This document shows positions 23,078 to 31,712 of a stretch of DNA of 64,000 nt, one piece after another (within the stretch, counting starts at the first letter, position 1; each line of letters opens with the position of its first letter). The stretch is from NCBI RefSeq assembly GCF_025133575.1, contig NZ_CP104011.1, positions 5,712,965 through 5,776,964 of the forward strand. The letters are read 5' to 3'. The translations under genes and the position numbers were made by a program. This stretch comes from Pseudomonas sp. GCEP-101 (lineage in GTDB: Bacteria; Pseudomonadota; Gammaproteobacteria; Pseudomonadales; Pseudomonadaceae). The notes under the pieces are model-generated. The model saw nothing but the letters and a program-made list of their open reading frames with translations, had not been told where the DNA came from and did not search any database.

Positions 23078-23665
23078 ATGCTTCGCGCCGCCCTGCTCTG
23101 CACCACCGCGCTCTTCACCACTGCGCTGGGCTCCAGCCTGGCCTTCGCCCAGGTCGAGGTGAAGCCGGTGCAGCATTCCAAGGTCGGCGAAGTGCTGGCG
23201 GTGCGAATCAGCGAAGACATTGCCCCGGGTGACTACGAGCGGCTGTTCAAGGGCCTGATCGCCAACCCCGGCAAGTTCGCGCGCAAGGTGGCCCTGCTGG
23301 ACAGCATTGGCGGCAGCGCCGCCGAGTCGATCAAGATGGGCCGCCTGCTGCGCGAAGCCGGCTTCGAGACATTGGTGCCGACCAACAGCGTGTGCCAGGG
23401 CTCCTGCGTCTACCTGCTGGCCGCCGGCAAGCAGCGCACGGTGCGCGGCTACGTCGGCCTGCATCGCCCCTACTACCCTGCTGGCGATTCGTCGCAGGCG
23501 GCGGGCAGCTACAACGCCCGCGCCTATCTGCGTGACATGGACATTCCGCTGGAACTGGCCGACGCCATGCAGAGCATCGAGCCCCAGCGCATGCGCGTGC
23601 TGACGCCGCAGGAACTGCAGCGCTACGGCCTGGGCGCAACGCCCAGCCAGATCAGCGCCCGCTGA
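23078..23665 (+). CDS. Periplasmic ClpP/crotonase-fold-like protein
   Basis: 195 aa. Signal peptide 1-24 (LRAALLCTTALFTTALGSSLAFA). The mature part has VALLDSIGGSAAESIKMGRLLREAG and CQGSCVYLLAAGKQR, the substrate-channel glycine loop and the nucleophile-helix region of ClpP-fold proteins, here with S between two cysteines (C-Q-G-S-C). GLHRPYY follows. This matches a group of predicted periplasmic ClpP-like proteins of unknown role. ATG at 23078 has AAGGA 11 nt ahead, with an alternative ATG at 23066. It overlaps the convergent phosphatase gene by 14 bp. Confidence 0.72.
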   Translation: MLRAALLCTTALFTTALGSSLAFAQVEVKPVQHSKVGEVLAVRISEDIAPGDYERLFKGLIANPGKFARKVALLDSIGGSAAESIKMGRLLREAGFETLVPTNSVCQGSCVYLLAAGKQRTVRGYVGLHRPYYPAGDSSQAAGSYNARAYLRDMDIPLELADAMQSIEPQRMRVLTPQELQRYGLGATPSQISAR

Positions 23666-24296
23666 CGTTCAGCGGCCACTGGTCGGCGTCCAGGTAGCCC
23701 AGTAGACGCGGCGTCTGGTCCTTCTCACTGAGCACGAAGAGCGTCGAGGCGTAATCCGGCGTGGCCGGGTCCTTCACGCTCACTGAGTGCTCCAGGTCCT
23801 CGATGCACTCACTGTGGGTCACCAGGATCAGGTTGCGGTGGGCGACCTTGTGCTGCAGCGCCTGCTCCAGCATCGAGCCTTCACACTTGTACAGCCAGGA
23901 CTGCTCCTGCGGCGTCCGGCCGAACATCGACGAGGCGGTCTGCACGGCGCGCAGCTGGTCGCTGCTGAGGATGTCGGCGTTGGCCAGGCCGAGGGCGGCG
24001 AAATCCTGGCCGATCTCATGGGCGCTCTGCCCGCCACGCACGGTGATGCCACTGGCGTCGGCCAAGCATGGCGCGCTGGAGCGGTCGCAGCGTTCGGCAT
24101 GGCGCACCAGCACGATCAGGTCGCCGTTCTGCCAGTGCTCGCGCAACTCGGCCTGGCGCTGGGCATCGCCCACCAGCGGCGTCGGCCGGGAGAAGTCCAG
24201 CGGCAGGAAGCCACTGAGCAGGGCAATCACCGGAAGAATCGCCAGCAGAGCCAGCCAACGGCGGGAGAGGACACTGATGAATTTCGGGATGGGCAT
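23652..24296 (-). CDS. Membrane-anchored histidine phosphatase-like protein
   Basis: 214 aa. An N-terminal hydrophobic segment (about 11-30, WLALLAILPVIALLSGF) would anchor the domain in the periplasm. Histidine phosphatase motif VLVRHAERCD (RHAE in place of RHGE), second histidine in LVTHSECIED. Two extra cysteines (C-D-R-S-S-A-P-C) may form a disulfide. Possibly related to LPS-core heptose phosphatases (Ais-like); this is inference. ATG at 24296 is used because the upstream frame has no membrane or domain support. Confidence 0.72.
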   Translation of the reverse strand: MPIPKFISVLSRRWLALLAILPVIALLSGFLPLDFSRPTPLVGDAQRQAELREHWQNGDLIVLVRHAERCDRSSAPCLADASGITVRGGQSAHEIGQDFAALGLANADILSSDQLRAVQTASSMFGRTPQEQSWLYKCEGSMLEQALQHKVAHRNLILVTHSECIEDLEHSVSVKDPATPDYASTLFVLSEKDQTPRLLGYLDADQWPLNVSGR

Positions 24297-24542
24297 GGTT
24301 TGGGCCGCTACAGGGAATGTTTCCGCATCCGTTTCCCCCGAAAAAGGAGGGAGGCCCGCCCCTTCCCTGGGATGACCATCGCACTGCGGGGTTGTCAGAT
24401 GGCGGGCGATCAAACCCTATCCCCGGTTTCGTGAAGAACCCGTTATGAATTGCTGAAGAATCCGTCTCTGTGAAATACGACCGTTTGTCGTCCCGCCGCT
24501 TTCCGGCCTGCAGCGGGCGCGATTCAACGGTTTTCGGTCAAC

Positions 24543-24569
24543 GCACTGTGATAGAACAAGGCACAGTGC
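24543..24569 (+). promoter_or_regulatory. Inverted repeat before the diguanylate cyclase gene
   Basis: GCACTGTG - 11 nt - CACAGTGC, a perfect 8-bp inverted repeat 19 bp before the cyclase ATG. It could be an operator or a leader hairpin that limits translation. The region 24297-24587 holds no other feature. Confidence 0.4.
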
Positions 24570-24587
24570 CATCAGAGAGCCGCCGCC

Positions 24588-25568
24588 ATGCCGTACGACG
24601 CCTCGCCGGAAAATCCCGTCTACCAGACCCTCCTCGAGTCCACCCGCGCCATCCCGTGGAAGATCGACTGGAAATCCATGACCTTCGCCTACATCGGCCC
24701 GCAGATCGAAGCACTTCTAGGCTGGAGCCAGGCCAGTTGGGTCAGCGCCAACGACTGGGCCGAACGCATGCACCCGGAGGATCGCGAGCGGGTGGTGAAT
24801 TTCTGCGTGTCGCAGTCCCGCGAGGGCACCGACCACGAGGCGGATTACCGCGCCCTCACCGCCTCCGGGGACTACGTGTGGATTCGCGATGTGGTGCACG
24901 TGGTGCGCGACGACAACGGCGAGGTGGATTCGCTGATCGGCTTCATGTTCGACATCAGCGAGCGCAAGCGGGCCGAAGAGCAACTGATCATGCTGCAACG
25001 CCAGCTGGAGGAGTATTCGTACAAGGACGGCCTGACCGGCGTGGCCAACCGGCGCATGTTCGACTCGCTGCTGGAAACCGAATGGGGCAGCGCCCAACGC
25101 AGTGGCCAGCCGCTCTCGCTGGTGCTGCTGGATATCGACTACTTCAAGCAGTTCAACGATCACTACGGGCACATCCAGGGCGACGACTGCCTGCGCAGCG
25201 TCGGCAAGGCGCTGGCCGGCGCGCTGCACCGCCCCCGCGACTTCATCGCCCGCTTCGGCGGCGAAGAGTTCGTGCTGGTGCTGCCGGAAACCGACAGCGA
25301 GGCCGCCCGGCAGATCGCCGAGCGCTGCCGCAGCGTGTTGCGCGAGCAGCGCATCTGCCACGAACAATCCGCCGTGTCCAGTCTGCTGACCATCAGCCTG
25401 GGCGTGGGTACCGCCGTGCCCTCAGCCAGCGACCGCCCGCTGGACTTCGTCGCGGCGGTGGACCGCCTGCTCTACCAGGCCAAGCAGGCCGGACGAGATC
25501 GGCTGGTGGCGGGCCAGTGGAACCGTGGCGACGACCTGCGGCGCGATTCACCGCGCGCCATTCCCTGA
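24588..25568 (+). CDS. PAS-GGDEF diguanylate cyclase
   Basis: 326 aa. An N-terminal PAS/PAC sensor (about 15-128, ending IGFMFDISERKRAEEQL) connects by a coiled linker to a GGDEF domain (about 140-310). The active site is GGEEF at 224-228, so cyclase activity is expected. The inhibitory I-site RPRD at 215-218 lies five residues before it, so product inhibition is expected. No membrane segment, hence cytoplasmic. Makes c-di-GMP. Signal unknown. It precedes aceE by 200 bp in the same direction but an operon is unlikely. Confidence 0.9.
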   Translation: MPYDASPENPVYQTLLESTRAIPWKIDWKSMTFAYIGPQIEALLGWSQASWVSANDWAERMHPEDRERVVNFCVSQSREGTDHEADYRALTASGDYVWIRDVVHVVRDDNGEVDSLIGFMFDISERKRAEEQLIMLQRQLEEYSYKDGLTGVANRRMFDSLLETEWGSAQRSGQPLSLVLLDIDYFKQFNDHYGHIQGDDCLRSVGKALAGALHRPRDFIARFGGEEFVLVLPETDSEAARQIAERCRSVLREQRICHEQSAVSSLLTISLGVGTAVPSASDRPLDFVAAVDRLLYQAKQAGRDRLVAGQWNRGDDLRRDSPRAIP

Positions 25569-25620
25569 TGCGGCCGGCTGCGACGTCCTGACTCGACCAA
25601 TCGCGCGGGCGCCGACGCCA

Positions 25621-25690
25621 GAGCTGACTAAGCTCTATGCCACACGCGCGTGCCGGCGGCAGCGCGGCGGCCTCACGAGGGCTGCCGCCA
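25621..25690 (+). promoter_or_regulatory. Leader with two hairpins upstream of aceE
   Basis: Hairpin 1: AGAGCT-GACTA-AGCTCT at 25621-25637. Hairpin 2: GGCGGCAGC / GCTGCCGCC at 25656-25690 enclosing CCTCACGAGG. They lie 79-148 bp before the aceE ATG and may be in its untranslated leader or mark binding sites. No known riboswitch is recognised. Confidence 0.35.
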
Positions 25691-25768
25691 TTCCCGTCAA
25701 ACTGGCGGAACACCTGGCCCGGAGGCCGGCATTGCGTAGAGCCGACCCCGTAACCAGGACCCCTGACC

Positions 25769-28417
25769 ATGCACGACATCGACCCCGTCGAAACCCAGGA
25801 ATGGCTGGACGCGCTGGAATCCGTACTGGAGAAAGAAGGCGAAGAACGCGCCCACTACCTGATGACTCGCCTCGGCGAGCTGGCCAGCCGAACCGGCACG
25901 CAACTGCCCTACGCCATCACCACGCCCTACCGCAACACCATCCCGGTGGGGCAGGAAGCCCGCATGCCGGGCGACCTGTTCATGGAGCGGCGCATCCGCT
26001 CGCTGGTGCGCTGGAACGCCCTGGCCATGGTGATGCGCGCCAACCACAAGGACCCGTCGCTGGGCGGGCACATCTCCACCTTCGCCTCGTCGGCGACGCT
26101 CTACGACATCGGCTTCAACTACTTCTTCAACGGCCCCACCGAGGAGCACGCCGGCGACCTGATCTACTTCCAGGGCCACGCCTCGCCGGGCTTCTACGCC
26201 CGCGCCTACATCGAGGGCCTGCTCAGCGACGAGCAGCTGGAGAACTTCCGCCAGGAGGTCGACGGCAAGGGCCTTTCCTCCTATCCGCACCCGCGCCTGA
26301 TGCCGCAGTTCTGGCAGTTCCCGACGGTGTCCATGGGCCTGGGGCCGATCCAGGCGATCTACCAGGCGCGCTTCATGAAGTATCTGGAGAGCCGCGGCTT
26401 CATTCCCGCCGGCAAGCAAAAGGTCTGGTGCTTCCTGGGTGACGGCGAGACCGACGAGCCGGAATCCCTCGGCGCGATCTCCCTGGCCGGACGGGAGAAG
26501 CTCGACAACCTGATCTTCGTGGTGAACTGCAACCTGCAGCGCCTGGATGGCCCGGTGCGCGGCAACGGCAAGATCATCCAGGAGCTGGAAGGCGTGTTCC
26601 GCGGCGCCAACTGGAACGTGATCAAGGTGATCTGGGGCCGCTTCTGGGACCCGCTGTTCGCCAAGGACCATGCCGGCCTGCTGCAGGCGCGGATGGACGA
26701 GGCCGTCGACGGCGACTACCAGAACTACAAGGCCAAGGACGGCGCCTATGTGCGCGAGCACTTCTTCGGCGCGCGGCCGGAATTGCTGGAGATGGTCAAG
26801 GACCTCTCCGACGAGGAAATCTGGAAGCTCAACCGCGGCGGGCACGACCCGTACAAGGTCTACGCCGCCTACCACGCGGCGGTGAACCACAAGGGCCAGC
26901 CCAGCGTGGTGCTGGCCAAGACCATCAAGGGCTACGGCACCGGCACCGGCGAGGCGAAGAACATCGCCCACAACATCCACGAGATCGACGTCGACAGCCT
27001 GCGCGCCTTCCGCGACCGCTTCGACATCCCGATCAAGGATGCCGACCTCGCCAAGCTGCCCTTCTACCGCCCCGAGGAAGGCAGCGCCGAGGCGCGCTAC
27101 CTGAAGGAGCGCCGCGCCGCCCTGGGCGGCTTCATGCCCCACCGCCACGGCAACAGCCAGCGCATCCCGGCGCCCCCGCTGGAGACGCTCAAGGCGCTGC
27201 TGGATGGCTCGGGCGACCGCGAGATTTCCACCACCATGGCCTTCGTGCGGATCATCTCGCAGCTGGTCAAGGACAAGGAACTGGGCCAGCGCATCGTGCC
27301 GATCATCCCCGACGAGGCGCGCACCTTCGGCATGGAAGGCATGTTCCGCCAGCTCGGCATCTACTCCTCTGTGGGCCAGCTGTACGAGCCGGTCGACAAG
27401 GAGCAGCTGATGTTCTACCGCGAGGACAAGCAGGGCCAGATCCTCGAGGAAGGCATCACCGAGGCCGGCGCCATGTCCTCCTTCATCGCCGCCGGCACCG
27501 CCTACAGCAACTACCGCCAGCCAATGCTGCCGTTCTACATCTTCTATTCGATGTTCGGCTTCCAGCGCATCGGCGACTTGGCCTGGGCCGCCGGCGACAG
27601 CCTGACGCGCGGCTTCCTGCTGGGCGGCACGGCCGGGCGCACCACGCTCAATGGCGAGGGTCTGCAGCACGAGGATGGCCACAGCCACGTGCTGGCCTCG
27701 GTCATTCCCAACTGCCGCACCTACGACCCGACCTACTCCTACGAGCTGGCGGTGATCATCCAGGAAGGGGTGCGGCAGATGATGGAAGAGCAGCAGGACG
27801 TCTTCTACTACATCACCGTGATGAACGAGAACTACCCTCACCCGCCGCTGCCCAAGGGCGTCGAGCAGGGCATCATCAAGGGCCTGTACCTGCTCTTCGA
27901 GGACCGCCGCGCCGCCGCGCACCACGTACAGCTCCTCGGCTCCGGGACCATCCTGCGCGAAGTCGAGGCGGCGGCGAAGATCCTGCGCGAAGACTTCGGT
28001 ATCGGCGCGGACGTCTGGTCGGCTCCCAGCTTCAACGAGCTGCGCCGCGATGGGCTGGCCGTGGAACGCTGGAACCGCCTGCATCCCGGTCAGAAGCCGA
28101 GGCGCAGCTACGTCGAGGAGTGCCTGGCCGGCCGCAAGGGGCCGGTGATCGCCTCCACCGACTACATGAAGGTCTACGCCGAACAGATTCGCCAGTGGGT
28201 GCCGACCAAGGAATACAAGGTGCTGGGCACCGACGGTTTCGGCCGCAGCGACACCCGCGCGCGGCTGCGACACTTCTTCGAGGTGGACCGCCACTGGGTG
28301 GTGCTCGCCGCGCTGGAAGCCCTGGCCGATCGCGGCGACATCGAGCCGAAGGTGGTGGCCGAGGCCATCGCGAGATTCGGCCTCGACCCGGAAAAACCCA
28401 ACCCGCTGGACTGCTAG
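25769..28417 (+). CDS. aceE: Pyruvate dehydrogenase E1 component (homodimeric type)
   Basis: 882 aa, the normal size of the gammaproteobacterial single-chain E1. Thiamine diphosphate is bound at GDGETDEPESLGA...NCN (about 227-254). Other recognisable E1 segments are HISTFASSATLYDIGFNYFF and GRTTLNGEGLQHEDGHSH. Catalyses decarboxylation of pyruvate and reductive acetylation of lipoyl-E2, feeding acetyl-CoA to the TCA cycle. The stop codon TAG overlaps the first bases of a MITE-like element. The aceF gene follows 154 bp later. The neighbours differ from P. aeruginosa, where as I recall glnE precedes aceE. Confidence 0.98.
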   Translation: MHDIDPVETQEWLDALESVLEKEGEERAHYLMTRLGELASRTGTQLPYAITTPYRNTIPVGQEARMPGDLFMERRIRSLVRWNALAMVMRANHKDPSLGGHISTFASSATLYDIGFNYFFNGPTEEHAGDLIYFQGHASPGFYARAYIEGLLSDEQLENFRQEVDGKGLSSYPHPRLMPQFWQFPTVSMGLGPIQAIYQARFMKYLESRGFIPAGKQKVWCFLGDGETDEPESLGAISLAGREKLDNLIFVVNCNLQRLDGPVRGNGKIIQELEGVFRGANWNVIKVIWGRFWDPLFAKDHAGLLQARMDEAVDGDYQNYKAKDGAYVREHFFGARPELLEMVKDLSDEEIWKLNRGGHDPYKVYAAYHAAVNHKGQPSVVLAKTIKGYGTGTGEAKNIAHNIHEIDVDSLRAFRDRFDIPIKDADLAKLPFYRPEEGSAEARYLKERRAALGGFMPHRHGNSQRIPAPPLETLKALLDGSGDREISTTMAFVRIISQLVKDKELGQRIVPIIPDEARTFGMEGMFRQLGIYSSVGQLYEPVDKEQLMFYREDKQGQILEEGITEAGAMSSFIAAGTAYSNYRQPMLPFYIFYSMFGFQRIGDLAWAAGDSLTRGFLLGGTAGRTTLNGEGLQHEDGHSHVLASVIPNCRTYDPTYSYELAVIIQEGVRQMMEEQQDVFYYITVMNENYPHPPLPKGVEQGIIKGLYLLFEDRRAAAHHVQLLGSGTILREVEAAAKILREDFGIGADVWSAPSFNELRRDGLAVERWNRLHPGQKPRRSYVEECLAGRKGPVIASTDYMKVYAEQIRQWVPTKEYKVLGTDGFGRSDTRARLRHFFEVDRHWVVLAALEALADRGDIEPKVVAEAIARFGLDPEKPNPLDC

Positions 28418-28558
28418 AACCTGTTCAACGTCTTGCCGAACGCCGTTCAGGCCAGGCGAGAGCAGGCGAAAAGGCGCAGTTTACGAGCGGCAAACGAGCA
28501 TTTCGAGCCTGCTCTCAACGCCGCATGAGCCCATGCAGGCAGACATCGAGCAGGTTCT
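28416..28558. mobile_element. MITE-like element between aceE and aceF
   Basis: 143 bp with imperfect terminal inverted repeats: AGAACCTGTTCAACGTCT at 28416-28433 and AGACATCGAGCAGGTTCT at 28541-28558 (15 of 18 positions pair). Internally GAGAGCAGGC is inverted as GCCTGCTCTC, so nearly the whole element can fold. The left end begins within the aceE stop codon TAG. No protein-coding capacity. Similar AGAACCTGTTC-ended repeats are, as I recall, scattered in gammaproteobacterial genomes. It enlarges the aceE-aceF gap and would place a strong RNA hairpin there. Confidence 0.65.
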
Positions 28559-28571
28559 GAGGAGAGGCAGA

Positions 28572-30200
28572 GTGAGCGAGACTATTCGCGTACCCGACAT
28601 CGGCAATGGCCAGGGCGAAGTGATCGAACTGCTGGTCAAGGTCGGCGACCGCATCGAGGCCGACCAGAGCCTGCTGACGCTGGAGTCCGACAAGGCCAGC
28701 ATGGAGATTCCCGCGCCCAAGGCCGGCGTGGTGCAAGCCATCAAGGTGAAAATCGGCGACACCCTCAAGGAAGGCGACGCGATCCTGGAGCTGGAAGCCG
28801 AGGGCGCCACCACCGCCCCCGAGGCGAAGAAGCCCGCCCCACCGGCCGCCGAAGCGCCCCCGCCTGCCGCCACCCCCGAGCCGCAACCGGCCCCGGCGGG
28901 CGCCACAGGGGGTAGCGTGGAAACCATCAGGGTGCCGGACATCGGTAACGGCCAGGGCGAGATCATCGAACTGATGGTCAAGGTCGGCGACGCCATCGAA
29001 GCCGACCAGAGCCTGCTGACGCTGGAGTCGGACAAGGCCAGCATGGAAATCCCCGCGCCGAAGGCCGGCGTGGTGAAGGCCATCAAGGTGAAGATCGGCG
29101 ACACCCTCAAGGAAGGCGACGAGATTCTCGACCTGGAGGTCGCCGGTGCGGCGCCCGCTCCCGTCGCTGCAACGGCAACTGCCGAGAAGCCCGCCGCCGC
29201 CCCGGCCACGCCAGCCGAACCGGCGAGGACGGAAAAGACCGAGGCCCCGGCGGCTGCCCCGGTGGGCGCGCCAAGCCGCGACGGCACCAAGGTGCATGCC
29301 GGCCCTGCCGTGCGCAGGGTCGCCCGCGAGTTCGGCGTCGACCTGGCTGAGGTTACCGGCACCGGGCCCAAGGGCCGCATTCTCAAGGAAGACGTGCAGG
29401 CGTTCGTGAAGGAGCAACTGCAGCGCAGCAAGGCCGGCGCGCCCGCGGGCGCGAGCGGTGGCGCGGGCATTCCGCCGATTCCGGAGATCGACTTCAGCAA
29501 GTTCGGCGACGTGGAAGAAGTGGCGATGACCCGGCTGATGCAGGTCGGCGCCAGCAACCTGCACCGCAGCTGGCTGAACGTGCCCCACGTGACGCAGTTC
29601 GAGTCCGCCGACATTACCGAGGCGGAAGCCTTCCGCATCGCGCAGAAGGCGGTCGCGGAAAAGGCCGGAACCAAGCTGACCATCCTGCCGATCCTGCTCA
29701 AGGCCTGCGCGCACCTGCTGCGCGAACTGCCGGACTTCAACAGTTCGCTGGCTCCCAGCGGCAAGGCGCTGATCCGCAAGAAGTACGTGCACATCGGCTT
29801 CGCGGTGGACACGCCGGACGGCCTGCTGGTGCCGGTGATCCGCGACGTCGACAGGAAAGGCCTGCTGCAACTCGCCCTCGAGGCTGCCGAGCTGGCGGAG
29901 AAGGCGCGGACCAAGAAACTCTCCGCCGATGCCATGCAGGGGGCCTGCTTCACCATTTCCAGCCTCGGGCATATCGGCGGCACCGGCTTCACGCCGATCG
30001 TCAATGCGCCGGAAGTGGCGATCCTCGGGGTGAGCAAGGCGACCATCCAGCCAGTGTGGGACGGCAAGGCCTTCCAGCCGCGGCTGATGTTGCCGCTGTC
30101 GCTGTCCTACGACCACCGCGTGATCAACGGCGCGGCGGCGGCGCGGTTCACCCGGCGGCTCGGGGAAGTGCTGGGGGATATCCGCAGCTTGCTGTTATAG
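28572..30200 (+). CDS. aceF: Dihydrolipoamide acetyltransferase, E2 of pyruvate dehydrogenase
   Basis: 542 aa. Two lipoyl domains with lipoylated K41 and K155 in ESDKASME, each followed by an Ala/Pro linker. The peripheral-subunit-binding domain is at about 242-279 (AVRRVAREFGVDLAEVTGTG). The catalytic acyltransferase domain ends with DHRVING (H515 catalytic). The asparagine in place of the more usual aspartate is normal for Pseudomonas and Azotobacter E2. Start is GTG at 28572 with GGAGAGGCAGA ahead. The upstream in-frame codons lie in the MITE-like element and are not native coding sequence. Confidence 0.97.
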   Translation: MSETIRVPDIGNGQGEVIELLVKVGDRIEADQSLLTLESDKASMEIPAPKAGVVQAIKVKIGDTLKEGDAILELEAEGATTAPEAKKPAPPAAEAPPPAATPEPQPAPAGATGGSVETIRVPDIGNGQGEIIELMVKVGDAIEADQSLLTLESDKASMEIPAPKAGVVKAIKVKIGDTLKEGDEILDLEVAGAAPAPVAATATAEKPAAAPATPAEPARTEKTEAPAAAPVGAPSRDGTKVHAGPAVRRVAREFGVDLAEVTGTGPKGRILKEDVQAFVKEQLQRSKAGAPAGASGGAGIPPIPEIDFSKFGDVEEVAMTRLMQVGASNLHRSWLNVPHVTQFESADITEAEAFRIAQKAVAEKAGTKLTILPILLKACAHLLRELPDFNSSLAPSGKALIRKKYVHIGFAVDTPDGLLVPVIRDVDRKGLLQLALEAAELAEKARTKKLSADAMQGACFTISSLGHIGGTGFTPIVNAPEVAILGVSKATIQPVWDGKAFQPRLMLPLSLSYDHRVINGAAAARFTRRLGEVLGDIRSLLL

Positions 30201-30209
30201 CGCGGCGAG

Positions 30210-30279
30210 GTTCGCGAGCAAGCTCGCTCCTACAAGCGTGGCCGATGCGCTCGCCGTGGGAGCGAGCGTGCTCGCAAAC
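30210..30279. repeat. Inverted REP pair between aceF and the metallohydrolase gene
   Basis: REP arms at 30210-30233 (GTTCGCGAGCAAGCTCGC...) and 30256-30279 (GTGGGAGCGAGCGTGCTC...), opposite orientation, between convergent genes. Confidence 0.8.
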
Positions 30280-30282
30280 CCA

Positions 30283-31146
30283 TCACATGCGATCCAGCGG
30301 GATCCGCAGGTAGCGCACGCCGTTTGCTTCCGCCTGCGGCAGCTCCCCCGCACGCATGTTCACCTGGATCGACGGCCAGATCAGCGCCGGCGCCTGCAGG
30401 GTCGCGTCGCGTTCGTTGCGCAGGGTGACGAAGGCGTCCTCGCTGACGCCCTCGTGCACGTGCACGTTCTCCTGCCGTTCCTGCGCCACCGTGGTCTCGT
30501 GCCGATGCTCGTCGCGGCCGGGGGCCAGGTAGTCGTGGCACAGGAACACCCGCGTGTCCCCCGGCAGCGCGAACAGCCGCTGGATGGAGCGATACAACTG
30601 CCGCGCATCGCCGCCGGGAAAGTCGCAACGGGCGGTGCCGTAGTCGGGCATGAACAGGGTGTCGCCGACGAACGCCGCCTCACCGATCAGGTAGGTCATG
30701 CACGCCGGCGTGTGGCCGGGCGTGTGCAACGCCTGGGCCTGCAGCTCGCCAATCTGGAAGCGCTCGCCATCCTCGAACAGATGGTCGAACTGGCTGCCAT
30801 CGCAGGGAAAGTCCTCGCCCAGGTTGAGCAGACCGGCAAAGGTGCGCTGCACCTGGGTGATGTTCGAGCCGATGGCCAGCCGCCCGCCCAGCTCGCCCTT
30901 GAGCCAGGCGGCGGCGGACAGGTGATCGGCATGCAGGTGAGTCTCCAGCAGCCACTCCACCGTCAGCGCCTGCTCCCGCACGTAGTCGAGGATGCGCCGC
31001 GCGCCGGCATTGCCGACACGGCCGGAGGCGGCATCGTAGTCCAGCACGGGGTCGATGATGGCGCAGCGCCCGGTGCTGTGGTCCGCCACCACGTAGCTGT
31101 ACGCGGACGTGTCCGGGTCGAAGAAATGCTGGATGGTGCCACTCAT
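30283..31146 (-). CDS. MBL-fold metallohydrolase, glyoxalase II / persulfide-dioxygenase-like
   Basis: 287 aa. Metal motif HLHADHL (about 70-76), then HTPGHTPACMTYLIG with the next histidine, FVGDTLFMPD with the bridging aspartate and CHDY with the last histidine. The pattern GTARCDFPGGDARQLYRSI is typical of ETHE1/Blh-like persulfide dioxygenases, which oxidise glutathione persulfide in the cytoplasm. Residues cannot exclude a glyoxalase II role. Its ATG overlaps the stop of the upstream acetyltransferase gene (ATGA), so they are translationally coupled. Confidence 0.82.
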   Translation of the reverse strand: MSGTIQHFFDPDTSAYSYVVADHSTGRCAIIDPVLDYDAASGRVGNAGARRILDYVREQALTVEWLLETHLHADHLSAAAWLKGELGGRLAIGSNITQVQRTFAGLLNLGEDFPCDGSQFDHLFEDGERFQIGELQAQALHTPGHTPACMTYLIGEAAFVGDTLFMPDYGTARCDFPGGDARQLYRSIQRLFALPGDTRVFLCHDYLAPGRDEHRHETTVAQERQENVHVHEGVSEDAFVTLRNERDATLQAPALIWPSIQVNMRAGELPQAEANGVRYLRIPLDRM

Positions 31147-31619
31147 GCCCCGCTCCTATCTGGTTCCCGATGGCCAAGCGTCTTCTCGTAGCGCCAGGCG
31201 TCACTGCCGTCTTCGTAGAAGCCGGCCGTGCGGGCAAAACGGCGATAACCCTGGCGCTCGTACAAGGCGATGGCGACGGCGTTGTCCAGGCGGACCTCCA
31301 GGCGCAGCCGCGAGCAGTTCCGCGCCGCGGATCGCCGCTCGCCCTCCTCCAGCAATCCGCGCCCCACGCCCTGGCCACGGGCCTGCGCCGAGACTGCCAG
31401 GGAGTATAGGCGCGCCACGCCGCTGCCCTGGCGAAACAGCAGCAAGGCGTAGCCCAGCAGCTCGCCCTCCTTCTCGGCCACGACCAGGTCGGCGCTCGGT
31501 GCGGCGATCAGGTGGCGAAAGCTGCGCGCGCTGAGACGGTCCTCGTTGAAGGTGCCCTCTTCCAGCGTCACCAGAGGCGGCAAATCGGCGAGCGTGGCAA
31601 GGCGATATAACAACGACAT
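31143..31619 (-). CDS. GNAT-family N-acetyltransferase
   Basis: 158 aa. Acetyl-CoA-binding segment LAVSAQARGQGVGRGLLEEGER (RGQGVG), then VRLDNAVAIALYERQGYRRF. Resembles small RimI-like enzymes. ATG at 31619 has GGAGACCCC ahead. It overlaps the metallohydrolase gene by 4 bp and diverges from a RimK-like ligase gene 93 bp away. GNAT genes are recurrent neighbours of this ligase class, so N-acetylation of the ligase product is a reasonable guess. Confidence 0.82.
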   Translation of the reverse strand: MSLLYRLATLADLPPLVTLEEGTFNEDRLSARSFRHLIAAPSADLVVAEKEGELLGYALLLFRQGSGVARLYSLAVSAQARGQGVGRGLLEEGERRSAARNCSRLRLEVRLDNAVAIALYERQGYRRFARTAGFYEDGSDAWRYEKTLGHREPDRSGA

Positions 31620-31712
31620 GGGGTCTCCGTAAAAATTTCGTAATGAACCGGGACATTTGCCGAACTTGCTGCTTAATAGTCTTACGGCAACTTTCATACA
31701 GGCCAAAAAAGA

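Noticed and set aside
25697..28294. 865-codon minus-strand frame opposite aceE
   Set aside because: Shadow of aceE, made possible by GC-rich third positions. No motif.
28533..28571. Upstream ATG extension of aceF
   Set aside because: These codons derive from the MITE-like element. The GTG at 28572 has a good ribosome site and begins the conserved SETIRVPDIG sequence.
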